This document shows, in pieces, positions 44,882-53,821 of a stretch of DNA of 64,000 nucleotides. Under the pieces are notes generated by a model. The model had not been told where the DNA came from and ran no database searches. It was given only the letters and a program-made list of their open reading frames with translations. Position 1 is the stretch's first letter, and the number at the start of each line of letters is the position of its first letter. Source of the stretch: CBDFKQ01 sp965248855 (lineage in GTDB: Bacteria; Bacteroidota; Bacteroidia; Cytophagales; 172606-1); assembly GCA_965248855.1 (NCBI GenBank), contig CBDFKQ010000021.1, positions 27,968 through 91,967 of the forward strand. The letters are read 5' to 3'. Position numbers and translations under genes: made by a program.

Positions 44882-45535
44882 TTATTTAATATTTTCTTTA
44901 ACAGTAACTGTTGAGGCTTTCTTAACTGAAAAATAAGTTTTTACAACAGCAAAAGTTGTGATCGCCAAAAAGAAAATAATTATCCAATGCACATAATTAA
45001 TTATCTGTGGGAAAGCCTGACCTAAAAAATAACCTGCAACAGGTAATGTTATACCCCAAGCCATACCACCAATAATATTGTACAAGGTAAATGAACCCAA
45101 ATTCATTTTTATAGTACCGGCAATTATAGGAGAAAACGTTCGGATGATGGGCATAAAACGTGCTAATACCAAAGCCCTACCACCAAACTTTGTAAAGAAA
45201 TCTTTTGATTTTTGTAAATTCTCCTGTTTAAAAAACCATGAATTTTTTCTGTTTTCCAAATTATTACCTAAAAATTTTCCGAAGTAATATCCCATAAAGC
45301 TTCCTGCAATGGCTGCAAGTGCAATACTTAATGCAACAACTATTATTGGAAAATCTAACTGTTTAGTACTGCAAAACAAACCGGCGAGAAATAATAAATA
45401 ATCACCCGGGAGAAAAAAAGCAAAGAAGAATCCGTTTTCTGCAAAAACAATGAGACAAACAAGAATTAAACCGCCATATTGGATAATATCTTTTGAATCA
45501 GTTAAAAACCTAAAAAATTCAGAAATTGATTCCAT
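44882..45535 (-). CDS. DedA-family membrane protein
   Basis: This inner-membrane protein of the DedA/VTT family is thought to flip or recycle lipid carriers such as undecaprenyl phosphate or phosphatidylethanolamine. The 217 residues have four to five spans and the conserved FAENGFFFAFFLPGDYLLFLAG near the N-terminus. A re-entrant region GSFMGYYFGKFLG and FTKFGGRALVLARFMPIIRTFSP follow, with the essential Arg and acidic positions of the family. A C-terminal span (IIFFLAITTFAVV) completes it. The start is the ATG at 45533-45535. The gene stands alone. Confidence 0.92.
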   Translation of the reverse strand: MESISEFFRFLTDSKDIIQYGGLILVCLIVFAENGFFFAFFLPGDYLLFLAGLFCSTKQLDFPIIVVALSIALAAIAGSFMGYYFGKFLGNNLENRKNSWFFKQENLQKSKDFFTKFGGRALVLARFMPIIRTFSPIIAGTIKMNLGSFTLYNIIGGMAWGITLPVAGYFLGQAFPQIINYVHWIIIFFLAITTFAVVKTYFSVKKASTVTVKENIK

Positions 45536-45701
45536 TAATTTAAATATATATGTTGCAATATAAATACAATTTTATTTAACGTTATAAAAATGTTATACCA
45601 TTTAAATGATTTATAATCTTTTTAAAAAAAACCGTTTTATATTTATATTTATTTAAATAATTTACAATTTATTTAAACACAAGTTTATCATTTTATCAAT
45701 T

Positions 45702-47162
45702 ATGAAATTTCTTTATAAAGTAAATAGATTAGGCTGTTTTTTTTTAATATCAGTATTTTCAATTTTATTATTCAATTGTAAAAAACATAATGACCCGGAA
45801 ATTGTTGATGTTAGAGACAGTGCATATTATAATACTCTTATTTATTATCTCTGGAATCAAAACTTACCTGATTATAAACAATGGTCAAATAGTAAAAATG
45901 GAGGTCTGATACCGAATTCATCAACAATTTTTAAACCCCATAATTTTCTGCTTGTAGATAGTGTAATGGAATCTCCGGATGGAATTAGAAAATACAGTGA
46001 ATTAACATCCAATGGAAAAAATGCAGACAGATATAGTTTTGCTATTCATCAAATTGATTGGGAGAAAGTAAGTACAGGAAGTAATTTAGGATATGGGTTT
46101 AGAAGGAAATATATAAGTGATTCTGACTTAAGGATTGTATATGTTTTTTCAAGTTCTCCAATGGGATTGGCTGGTGTTAAAAGGGGATGGAAGATATTAA
46201 GTATAAATGGGATATCAGGAACAACTGCTAATGATGTTTCAATACAAAATTCCTTAGTTTCTAATTCAACTTCTACTTTTGTATTTCAATTGCCTGATAA
46301 CACACAAAAATCTATTCCAATTACAAAAGCGGCTTACAAAGCTGATTTTATATTATCCAACAATATAATTACTGTCAACACTCAAAAAATAGGTTACATA
46401 TCTTTTTATAGTTTTTTGGGTGATAATAATGGGCAAACAACTTTAGATTCTTTAACTAAAATAATTACCGGATTTAATAATGCCGGCGTTACTGACCTTG
46501 TGGTTGATTTACGTTATAATGGAGGTGGTTATGTTAGCGTTTCTGAAGGTTTTGCTAACTTATTAGCACCCTCTACAGCAAAAGGAAAAGTAATGTATTC
46601 TACAAAATATAATAATGTTTTAACTGATTATTATAATAGTAAAAATATTGCACTTACAAACAATTTTAATACTTCAGGTTCATTATTAAATTTGAGCCGC
46701 ATTGTTTTTATTACGTCAGGTGAAACAGCATCTGCAAGTGAATTATTAATAAATAATTTAAAACCATATATGACGGTGAAGTTGGTTGGAACAACTACTT
46801 ATGGAAAACCGGTTGGTTTTCCCGGCATATTAATTCAAATGAGTAAGACCGATAAAACGCAAAATTATTATGTTTTTCCAATTTCTTTTCAAACAGTAAA
46901 CGCGAATAATGAAGGCGGTTATTTTTATGGAATTAATGTTGACAATACTCAAAATGACGACGTTACTCATGATTTTGGTGATCCTAATGAAGCAAATTTA
47001 AAAGAAGCTATCTCTTATTTAACATCCGGTAGTTTTGTGAGGATTGATAATTCAACATCAACTAAAAAAACATTTAATTTTAATTCAAGTCAGGAAGATC
47101 TTGGTGGATTTAATGGTATGATACAAAATAACAGAAACAATATATTTCCATTAACGAAATAA
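45702..47162 (+). CDS. S41 family C-terminal-processing-like peptidase lipoprotein
   Basis: The 486-residue protein has a lipobox LFNC (Cys26). A helical prodomain and a PDZ-like domain follow (SSPMGLAGVKRGWKILSING, about 150-170), then the S41 peptidase core with DLVVDLRYNGGGYVS. The catalytic Ser lies in TSGETASASELLINNL and the Lys in TTTYGKPVGFPG, the Ser-Lys dyad of tail-specific proteases. It probably acts in the periplasm or at the outer surface, degrading misfolded or tagged proteins or peptides. A strong terminator follows. It is convergent with rarA. Confidence 0.9.
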   Translation: MKFLYKVNRLGCFFLISVFSILLFNCKKHNDPEIVDVRDSAYYNTLIYYLWNQNLPDYKQWSNSKNGGLIPNSSTIFKPHNFLLVDSVMESPDGIRKYSELTSNGKNADRYSFAIHQIDWEKVSTGSNLGYGFRRKYISDSDLRIVYVFSSSPMGLAGVKRGWKILSINGISGTTANDVSIQNSLVSNSTSTFVFQLPDNTQKSIPITKAAYKADFILSNNIITVNTQKIGYISFYSFLGDNNGQTTLDSLTKIITGFNNAGVTDLVVDLRYNGGGYVSVSEGFANLLAPSTAKGKVMYSTKYNNVLTDYYNSKNIALTNNFNTSGSLLNLSRIVFITSGETASASELLINNLKPYMTVKLVGTTTYGKPVGFPGILIQMSKTDKTQNYYVFPISFQTVNANNEGGYFYGINVDNTQNDDVTHDFGDPNEANLKEAISYLTSGSFVRIDNSTSTKKTFNFNSSQEDLGGFNGMIQNNRNNIFPLTK

Positions 47163-47189
47163 TTTCGAAGTATTTTTTAAGTTAATTAG

Positions 47190-47245
47190 AATTCCTTTTT
47201 CAAATGGTCATAACATTTTGACATTTGAAAAAGGAATTTTTTTTT
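47190..47245 (+). terminator. Intrinsic terminator of the S41 peptidase gene
   Basis: A 17-bp stem AATTCCTTTTTCAAATG (47190-47206) / CATTTGAAAAAGGAATT (47222-47238) with a 15-base loop is followed by nine T. It lies 27 bases after the stop codon. Confidence 0.9.
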
Positions 47246-47269
47246 AAGAAACGACAACTCTAACCTTCT

Positions 47270-48544
47270 TTAATAGCCATATTTATCCTTCCATATTTCT
47301 TTTAATTTTTCCCTTATTTTATCTTCAGCAGAATTGTTTTGCGGGTCGAAAAGAATATTATTTTTAATATGTTCAGGTAAAAATTCCTGTTCAATAAAAT
47401 TATCTTTAAAATTGTGGGCGTATTTGTAATTTTTTCCGTAATCCAATGATTTCATTAATTTTGTTGGTGCGTTTCTCAAATGCAATGGCACCGGCAAATT
47501 TCCTGTTTGTTTTACCAATACCTGCGCATCATTTATCGCCATATATGCTGAATTACTTTTTGGAGAAGTGGCTAAATAAATAACAGTTTGAGATAAAATA
47601 ATCCTTGCTTCCGGTAAACCAACCACCCTTATTGCCTGAAAACAAGTATTAGCCATTAATAAGGCATTTGCATTGGCAAGCCCTATATCTTCGGAAGCGA
47701 GAATAATCATTCTCCTGGCAATAAATTCAATATCTTCTCCGCCTTCAATCATTCTGGCTAACCAATAAACTGCAGCATTTGGATCAGAACCCCGCATTGA
47801 CTTTATAAATGCGGAAATTATATCATAATGTTGTTCCCCGGCTTTATCGTATAAGGCGATATTTTGCTGAATTTTTTCTGTAACCAATTCATTAGTTACT
47901 TCTAATAATTCATCCTTATCTGAAAAATTGGTTACTAACTCCAAAATGTTTAATAATTTTCTTGCATCTCCTCCGGAAAATTGAAGTATAGCTTCGTATT
48001 CTAAAATGATTATTTTTTTTTGTTTTAGAAATTCATCATTTTTCAGTGCATGTTTAATAATTTGTATTAATTCTTCCTTATCCAACGCCTTTAAAACATA
48101 AACCTGGCATCGTGATAATAATGCTGAAATAACTTCAAAGGATGGATTTTCGGTAGTTGCTCCAATCAAAGTTATTATACCTTGCTCTACTGCGCCCAGT
48201 AGTGAGTCTTGCTGAGATTTACTGAATCTGTGAATCTCATCAATAAATAAAATTGGGTTGGCAGAATTAAAGAACCTGCTGTTTTTGGCTTTTTCAATAA
48301 CATCTCTTATATCTTTAACACCCGAATTAATGGCACTTAATGAATAAAATGGTACCTTGAGTTGTGCTGCTATAATACCTGCCAGTGTTGTTTTCCCTAC
48401 TCCGGGAGGACCCCAAAGAATAAAAGATGGAATTTTCCCGGTTTCAATCGCCTTTCTTAATATTGCTTTTTCTCCTACCAAATGTTGTTGCCCAATATAA
48501 TTTTCAAGATTATTAGGGCGCATGCGTTCTGCTAATGGTACCAT
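47270..48544 (-). CDS. rarA: Replication-associated recombination ATPase RarA (MgsA)
   Basis: This clamp-loader-like AAA+ ATPase acts at stalled replication forks. The 424-residue protein has the N-terminal RPNNLENYIGQQHLVG, Walker A GPPGVGKTT, Walker B LFIDEIHRF and sensor/Arg-finger regions (ATTENPSFEVISALLSRC). The C-terminal oligomerisation part carries MRGSDPNAAVYWLARMIEGGED and SNSAYMAI. The length fits RarA. The start is the ATG at 48542-48544. It is convergent with the S41 gene, separated by that gene's terminator. Confidence 0.95.
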   Translation of the reverse strand: MVPLAERMRPNNLENYIGQQHLVGEKAILRKAIETGKIPSFILWGPPGVGKTTLAGIIAAQLKVPFYSLSAINSGVKDIRDVIEKAKNSRFFNSANPILFIDEIHRFSKSQQDSLLGAVEQGIITLIGATTENPSFEVISALLSRCQVYVLKALDKEELIQIIKHALKNDEFLKQKKIIILEYEAILQFSGGDARKLLNILELVTNFSDKDELLEVTNELVTEKIQQNIALYDKAGEQHYDIISAFIKSMRGSDPNAAVYWLARMIEGGEDIEFIARRMIILASEDIGLANANALLMANTCFQAIRVVGLPEARIILSQTVIYLATSPKSNSAYMAINDAQVLVKQTGNLPVPLHLRNAPTKLMKSLDYGKNYKYAHNFKDNFIEQEFLPEHIKNNILFDPQNNSAEDKIREKLKEIWKDKYGY

Positions 48545-48826
48545 TTTAATGTATAGATATCTGAATTAGAATTAAAAATAAAATTTGTCTGAATTAGGAT
48601 TGAAAGATTATAGGAATGAAAGGATTTTATCAAATACTCCTATAAACTTTTCTTTTAATGAAAGGATTATATTTCATCCCGTTTAATTTTTTTTCATAAT
48701 GCTAAAATCATTTAATCAATAAATCCTGATTCAGAAAAATAAATAATCAATTATGAATTTATAGATATTGATATATTCATAAATCTTATAGTAATTACGT
48801 TTTAAATTCTAAGCTTATTAATTTTA

Positions 48827-50383
48827 ATGATGAAAAAAATATTTTTTGTTTTAACCATTTTAATTTTTTTTTATTTCAATACAAAAATTAGTCTTGCACA
48901 AACCATATCTACCAAATCACAATATAACGAAACATTTCGACCGCAATTTCATTTTTCCCCACCGCATGGTTGGATGAACGACCCCAATGGATTAGTTTAT
49001 TTAAAGGGGGAATACCATTTGTTTTATCAATATTATCCCAAAGATATTAAATGGGGGCCAATGCATTGGGGGCATGCAGTGAGCACAGATTTAATTTCGT
49101 GGAATCATTTACCGATTGCCTTGTTTCCTGACAGCCTTGGATTAATTTTTTCGGGTAGTGTAGTGGTTGATAAAAATAATACCAGTGGTTTTTTCCCTGC
49201 AACACAAACAGGAATGGTTGCAATATTTACTCACCACAGCCCGTCAGGTGAAAAACAAAGCATTGCTTATAGTTATGATTTGGGGAGAACATGGACAAAA
49301 CATTCTTCCAACCCTGTAATTGCAAATTTTGGTATTCATGATTTTAGAGACCCAAAAGTATTTTGGTACGATCAGGAAAAAAAATGGGTAATGGCAGTTG
49401 CCTTGGCAAAAAATCAAAAAATTCAATTTTATGATTCTAAAAATTTAAGAGAATGGAATTTAACCGGCGAATTTGGTTTGGAAGGTTGGCATAAAGAAAA
49501 TAATTTATGGGAGTGCCCGGATTTATTTGAAATAAAAACAGAAGATGGCAAAAGTAATAAATGGGTTTTAACAATGTCGGTAAGCGAAGGTTTTCAAACC
49601 GGGTCTGCCATGCAATATTTTATTGGAAACTTTGATGGAAAAATTTTTAAGAATGATAGCTCAAACGATGTTGTTAAATGGGTAGACGAAGGAAAGGACT
49701 TATATGCAGGAGTAACTTTTAATAACATACCCGATAAAGATGGTCGCCGGTTAATGATTGGCTGGCTAAATAATTGGCAATATGCCGATAAAGTACCAAC
49801 AAAAAGATGGCGTGGCGCTTTATCATTTGTAAATGAATTAAAACTAAGCAAAACCAATGATGGGTATATTGTAAAACGCGAAGCGGCCGATGAATTAAAA
49901 AAATTAAGAAAAAGTAATTTTCATAAAAGTGAAATAAATATTTATGCCTTAAATCAATCAATTAAAAAAAACAAAGTAGGAGGGAAGCTGCTGGAAATTA
50001 ATATTAAAGCTGATATTGTAAAAGATGATTTTGGAATAAAATTCAAGAATTTAGAAGGCCGGGAATGTATAATAAAATACGATTTAAATTCAAAACTGCT
50101 TTTGTTCGACAGGTCTAAATCAGGGAATGTGGGTTTTGATAAAAACTTTCCCGGTGATTATTCAGTACCCTTAACTTTAAATAATAATCAAATACAATTG
50201 CACATATTTATTGATAAAGCATCAATAGAAATTTTTATTAACGAGGGAGAAAAAGTTTTGACTTATCAGGCTTTTCCCGATAGTTACTATAATGAAATAT
50301 TGTTTTTTGGAAATGAAAAAAACATCATTCATTCATTCGATGTATGGAACCTTGGTGCAATGAAATTCGGGATTGGTAAATAA
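48827..50383 (+). CDS. GH32 fructan hydrolase (levanase/inulinase-like)
   Basis: This secreted glycoside hydrolase cleaves beta-fructosidic bonds in fructans or sucrose. The 518 residues include a signal peptide (about 1-24, ending LAQ). The five-bladed propeller carries WMNDPNG (nucleophile Asp52), FRDP (transition-state stabiliser Asp175) and WECPDL (acid/base Glu229). A C-terminal beta-sandwich follows from about 350. No Cys lipobox is seen, so periplasmic or surface release is likely. ATG at 48827 or 48830 (MM) could start it. No SusC/D pair or fructokinase is adjacent, so a full fructan locus is not present here. Confidence 0.94.
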   Translation: MMKKIFFVLTILIFFYFNTKISLAQTISTKSQYNETFRPQFHFSPPHGWMNDPNGLVYLKGEYHLFYQYYPKDIKWGPMHWGHAVSTDLISWNHLPIALFPDSLGLIFSGSVVVDKNNTSGFFPATQTGMVAIFTHHSPSGEKQSIAYSYDLGRTWTKHSSNPVIANFGIHDFRDPKVFWYDQEKKWVMAVALAKNQKIQFYDSKNLREWNLTGEFGLEGWHKENNLWECPDLFEIKTEDGKSNKWVLTMSVSEGFQTGSAMQYFIGNFDGKIFKNDSSNDVVKWVDEGKDLYAGVTFNNIPDKDGRRLMIGWLNNWQYADKVPTKRWRGALSFVNELKLSKTNDGYIVKREAADELKKLRKSNFHKSEINIYALNQSIKKNKVGGKLLEINIKADIVKDDFGIKFKNLEGRECIIKYDLNSKLLLFDRSKSGNVGFDKNFPGDYSVPLTLNNNQIQLHIFIDKASIEIFINEGEKVLTYQAFPDSYYNEILFFGNEKNIIHSFDVWNLGAMKFGIGK

Positions 50384-50502
50384 TATTTTATTTATGGTTC
50401 ATTTTTATAAGCAGTTGATTTTTAATGATGTTTTAAAAAATATAAACTTATTCTTTTGTTACATTTCTTAAATTTGAAGTATTTATAAATAAAACTTGAG
50501 AA

Positions 50503-50628
50503 ATGCTTAACTTATTTAAAAATTACAAATTGTTTTTGCGAGAAACAAAATCCAAAATTATTATTTTCATTTTAAAACCATTTAAAAACCTTACATTACT
50601 GCTATTTCTTTTTGCAATGAGTTGTTAA
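50503..50628 (+). CDS. Possible small lipoprotein-like peptide (41 residues)
   Basis: A 41-codon frame with a basic N-terminus, then a hydrophobic stretch (NLTLLLFLFAMSC), stopping directly after the Cys. It looks like a signal peptide with lipobox that ends at the acylated Cys, or like the remnant start of a lost lipoprotein. It sits 28 bases before a strong terminator (50656-50687) and 119 bases after the GH32 gene, so it is likely transcribed. No homologue is recognised. Chance coding in AT-rich DNA cannot be excluded. Confidence 0.3.
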   Translation: MLNLFKNYKLFLRETKSKIIIFILKPFKNLTLLLFLFAMSC

Positions 50629-50655
50629 GTGGATTTGAAATTTATTTTTGGGATT

Positions 50656-50690
50656 AAAAAAGGAATCAGTTAACTGATTCCTTTTTTAAT
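50656..50690. terminator. Bidirectional intrinsic terminator
   Basis: A 16-bp perfect palindrome AAAAAAGGAATCAGTT (50656-50671) / AACTGATTCCTTTTTT (50672-50687). It shares the GGAATC/GATTCC core with the terminator at 29881-29916. It ends the GH32/small-ORF transcript. Confidence 0.88.
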
Positions 50691-51247
50691 ACAAGTATTT
50701 TGAAATTAAAAATTAAATTTTATGAAATTATGAAAATAAATTAATGTAATAATTTTAAGAATAATAAAATTAATTTACTTCACTTCTTTATACCGCTTCT
50801 TCTTAAAATAATTCTCAACAGGTTAATTTTATTTCTGCTAAAGTATTTTATGGCCTGTAAATACATCTCAACTATTAGAAAAAGATAATGTTTATTAAAT
50901 AAAATCTTTTTATTTAATTTATCGTATATAATTGATAAATAATTATTTAGCTATAGGATATATTTTCTACATTTTTTATAGATCTACACATGTAATATTA
51001 TTTTTATAAATGCTATACATCATAAAAAATAATTTTTTAATAATGTTACTATTTATAAATTGTGTGTATTAAAATATAAAAGTTGAAATACAGAGCATAA
51101 AGAAAAAAGATTTTAGTAAAACTTTAACAGTGATTGTTAAAATAAATAAATTTCTTTTTATGTTTCTTTTTTTTAACTTTAATGATAAGCATTTAATTCT
51201 TAAGGTTTTATTTTACTAAATTAATTTTTTTAAAACATTTTAAGTCT
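50691..51247. other. Long AT-rich region upstream of the repeat-protein operon
   Basis: It probably holds the promoter of the 51248-56809 operon, but no full consensus was found. A 28-codon basic minus-strand frame (50780-50866) is seen but unsupported. Homopolymer-rich stretches precede the ATG at 51248. No repeat copy, hairpin with T-run, or RNA gene was recognised. Confidence 0.35.
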
Positions 51248-53809
51248 ATGAAAAGAAAATTTCTAACCATTATGTATTTAATTTTTGCTGTTCAACTAGC
51301 AAAATCTCAAAATATAGGTATTAATGGATCCGGTGCTAACCCTGATGGGTCAGCAATGTTGGATATTGCAGCAACCAACAAAGGTTTATTGGTTCCCCGT
51401 GTTGCATTAACGGCAACAAACGCTGCAGGGCCAATTTCTACTCCTTTAACCAGCTTATTTGTGTACAATACGGCAACAGCAGGTACTGCGCCCAATAATG
51501 TTATTCCCGGTTACTATTATTGGAATGGTTCAGCATGGGTTGCTTTTACAACTTCTACTACACCTGTAACGGGTTGGAGTATAACCGGTAATACAGGTAC
51601 AAGTGCTTCCACCAATTTTATCGGAACTACTGATGCGACTGATTTTTTATTTAAGACCAATAATTTAGAGAGAATGCGCATAAACAGTGCCGGTAATATA
51701 GGTATTGGTTCAGCTGCCTTTAATGCTACTAATCCTGAAAAGTTATTAGTTGATGCAGGGACTACATTATCATCTTATGCGATAACAGCAAAAGGTAGTA
51801 TAGACAATTTTTTTCAATTTAATATACAGAATCAAGCTTCAACAAGTAATGCCTCTACTGATATAGTAGCAACTGCAAATAATGGAACTGATGTTGCTAA
51901 TTTTGTTGATTTAGGTATTAATTCATCTGGTTATAACGTTGCCGGTGCATTAGGAAAATCAAATGATGGTTATCTTATTAGTGCCGGAAATGATTTTTAT
52001 CTTGCTAATACTTCTTCATCCAAAGATATTATTGTAACGACCGGTGGAAGCGCAGCAGCAAATGAAAAGATGAGAATTACATCAGTAGGAAATGTTGGAA
52101 TTGGTAATGCAAATCCAAATGCATCTGCAATATTGGATGTTTCATCAACTAATAAAGGTTTATTAGTCCCTCGTGTTGCATTAACCGCTACTAATGCTGC
52201 AGGGCCGATTACATCTCCTCTAACAAGTTTATTTGTGTACAATACGGCAACAGCAGGTACTGCGCCCAATAATGTTATCCCCGGTTACTATTATTGGAAT
52301 GGCAGTGCATGGGTGGCTTTTACAACTTCTACCACACCTGTAACGGGTTGGAGTATAACAGGTAATACAGGTACAAGTTCTGCCACCAATTTTCTTGGCA
52401 CCACTGATGCAAATGACCTTTTGTTTAAAACCAATAATACAGAAAGGATGCGAGTTACATCTGCCGGCCGTGTTACAGTTGGTCTTACTTATCCATTACC
52501 CGGCCCAAGCACACTTACATCTCCTTTTGCCGTAAAAGATACTTTAGAAATTCGGAGAACCGGTTCTGCCGCAACCAATATTGCCCAATTAATCTTCACT
52601 AATACAGCAGGTACAGGGCTTGGTGATTTACGAATATCAGGTGATGGAGGTGATTTATTTTGGCAGGGAGGTGGAGGCCGTGCTTTGCAAATGGGTTCTT
52701 ATTGGACAACAGTTATATCCGGAGATAGACAAACTACAACAGCACCAGGTTTTTTAAATGGTGGTTCTACCGCAAGTTTAACTAATAGATCAGTATTAAT
52801 AGCTTCATCTCGTGACGCATCAGTTCCTTTATCAGTTCAAGGTAATTCTGCATCACAATCGGCTAATCTTCAGGAATGGTTAAATTCAGGTGGTAACGCT
52901 GTAAGTGTTATTGATAATAATGGGAATATGGGAATAGGCTCTAATAATTTTATTGCAGGTGTTAATAAAGAAAAATTATTAGTTGATGCAGGTGTTAATG
53001 CCACTAATACTGCAATAAATGTAAAAGGAACTGTTAATGGATTTTTTCAAAATAATATTCAAAATCAATCTAATAAAGATAGTGCTTCAACTGATATCGT
53101 TGCAACTGCAAACAATGGTAATGATGTTGTGAATTTCGTAGATTTAGGAATAAATGGTTCTGGTTATGGCTCTGTAAGTACTTTAATAGTTGGAAAGGCC
53201 AATGATGGATATCTTATTAATGCCGGAAATGATTTTTACCTTGCAAATGTAAATGCTTCTAAATCTTTAGTTTTTTTAACTGGAGGTGGAAATGCTTCAA
53301 ATGAAAGGATGAGAATAACAAGTGCAGGTAACACAACGATTACTGGAAATACAACTATTACCGGAAATGAAACAATTAGTGGGAATGAGACTATTACTGG
53401 AAATGAAACAATTGGAGGAAATGCTCAAGTTACAGGAACTAGTGTTTTGTTAGGTAATGTGGGAATAGCAACAGCAACTCCTTCAGCTGCGCTTGATGTA
53501 AATTCTACATTTAAATTGGGAAGCGTAGGTTCTGTTTTGAACAATATTTACAAGACAAATGTATCTGTTACAAATAATACAAATTTTAGCTTCTCAAGTG
53601 CAAATTTAGTTATAACCGGAACAGTGCCGGGTACAGTAGATATTACAAATGCAAATATAATTGTAAATCCTAGAACTGCATTACCAACTGGAGTTAATAT
53701 TGCTTGGTCGAGAGTAACGGGAGCAAATAGTTATGCTATTGCTTTTACAAATGTTAATACAAATCAAGCCCTTGGCACTGTCGTTTTTGATTTAACATTC
53801 ATAAAATAA
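51248..53809 (+). CDS. Repeat-rich secreted protein, first gene of a two-gene surface operon
   Basis: The 853-residue product has a signal peptide (1-20, ending AKSQ). The body is low-complexity, rich in Asn, Thr, Ala and Gly, and made of duplicated blocks. Block 1 (residues 36-150 and 294-408) carries NKGLLVPRVALTATNAAGP and GYYYWNGSAWVAF. Block 2 (about 164-282 and 575-695) carries EKLLVDAG and DIVATANNG. Each block ends in the R-M-R-I-x-S-x-G-N type motif typical of tail-fibre or adhesin-like stalk proteins. Six hexapeptide repeats (T-I-T-G-N-x) follow near 696-731, then a beta-rich end. There is no T9SS signal. A trimeric fibre or adhesin role is an inference. The partner gene starts 12 bases downstream. 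Confidence 0.72.
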   Translation: MKRKFLTIMYLIFAVQLAKSQNIGINGSGANPDGSAMLDIAATNKGLLVPRVALTATNAAGPISTPLTSLFVYNTATAGTAPNNVIPGYYYWNGSAWVAFTTSTTPVTGWSITGNTGTSASTNFIGTTDATDFLFKTNNLERMRINSAGNIGIGSAAFNATNPEKLLVDAGTTLSSYAITAKGSIDNFFQFNIQNQASTSNASTDIVATANNGTDVANFVDLGINSSGYNVAGALGKSNDGYLISAGNDFYLANTSSSKDIIVTTGGSAAANEKMRITSVGNVGIGNANPNASAILDVSSTNKGLLVPRVALTATNAAGPITSPLTSLFVYNTATAGTAPNNVIPGYYYWNGSAWVAFTTSTTPVTGWSITGNTGTSSATNFLGTTDANDLLFKTNNTERMRVTSAGRVTVGLTYPLPGPSTLTSPFAVKDTLEIRRTGSAATNIAQLIFTNTAGTGLGDLRISGDGGDLFWQGGGGRALQMGSYWTTVISGDRQTTTAPGFLNGGSTASLTNRSVLIASSRDASVPLSVQGNSASQSANLQEWLNSGGNAVSVIDNNGNMGIGSNNFIAGVNKEKLLVDAGVNATNTAINVKGTVNGFFQNNIQNQSNKDSASTDIVATANNGNDVVNFVDLGINGSGYGSVSTLIVGKANDGYLINAGNDFYLANVNASKSLVFLTGGGNASNERMRITSAGNTTITGNTTITGNETISGNETITGNETIGGNAQVTGTSVLLGNVGIATATPSAALDVNSTFKLGSVGSVLNNIYKTNVSVTNNTNFSFSSANLVITGTVPGTVDITNANIIVNPRTALPTGVNIAWSRVTGANSYAIAFTNVNTNQALGTVVFDLTFIK
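51353..51697 (+). repeat. Internal duplication block 1, first copy
   Basis: 345 bases that recur in frame at 52127-52471 (offset 774). The encoded 115 residues are nearly 90% identical, and a central stretch of more than 50 bases around TTTGTGTACAATACGGCAAC is identical at the DNA level, including synonymous sites. That points to recent duplication or gene conversion. Confidence 0.85.
51737..52093 (+). repeat. Internal duplication block 2, first copy
   Basis: A block of about 119 residues beginning EKLLVDAG that recurs at 52970-53332, with shared NIQNQ, STDIVATANNG, NFVDLGIN and AGNDFYLAN. It is more diverged than block 1, so it is the older duplication. Confidence 0.75.
52127..52471 (+). 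repeat. Internal duplication block 1, second copy
   Basis: In-frame second copy of 51353-51697. Differences are clustered at the two ends (AILDVSSTNK versus AMLDIAATNK; SSATNFL versus ASTNFI), and the centre is almost unchanged. Confidence 0.85.
52970..53332 (+). repeat. Internal duplication block 2, second copy
   Basis: In-frame diverged copy of 51737-52093, with a small insertion (GSVSTLIVGK versus NVAGALGK). Confidence 0.75.
53333..53440 (+). repeat. Tandem 18-base repeat coding for hexapeptides
   Basis: Six consecutive 18-base units (core ACTATTACTGGAAATGAA) encode x-T-I-x-G-N. The third-codon positions differ between units, so selection acts on the peptide. The pattern may form a beta-solenoid or stalk turn. 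Confidence 0.82.
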
Positions 53810-53821
53810 TATTTTATAACT

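Noticed and set aside
50780..50866. 28-codon basic frame on the minus strand upstream of the repeat-protein operon
   Set aside because: It is short, AT-rich and has no supporting signal; chance is likely.
53333..53440. Tandem 18-base repeats as a possible CRISPR array
   Set aside because: The units are adjacent with no spacers, are in frame, and encode a hexapeptide repeat.
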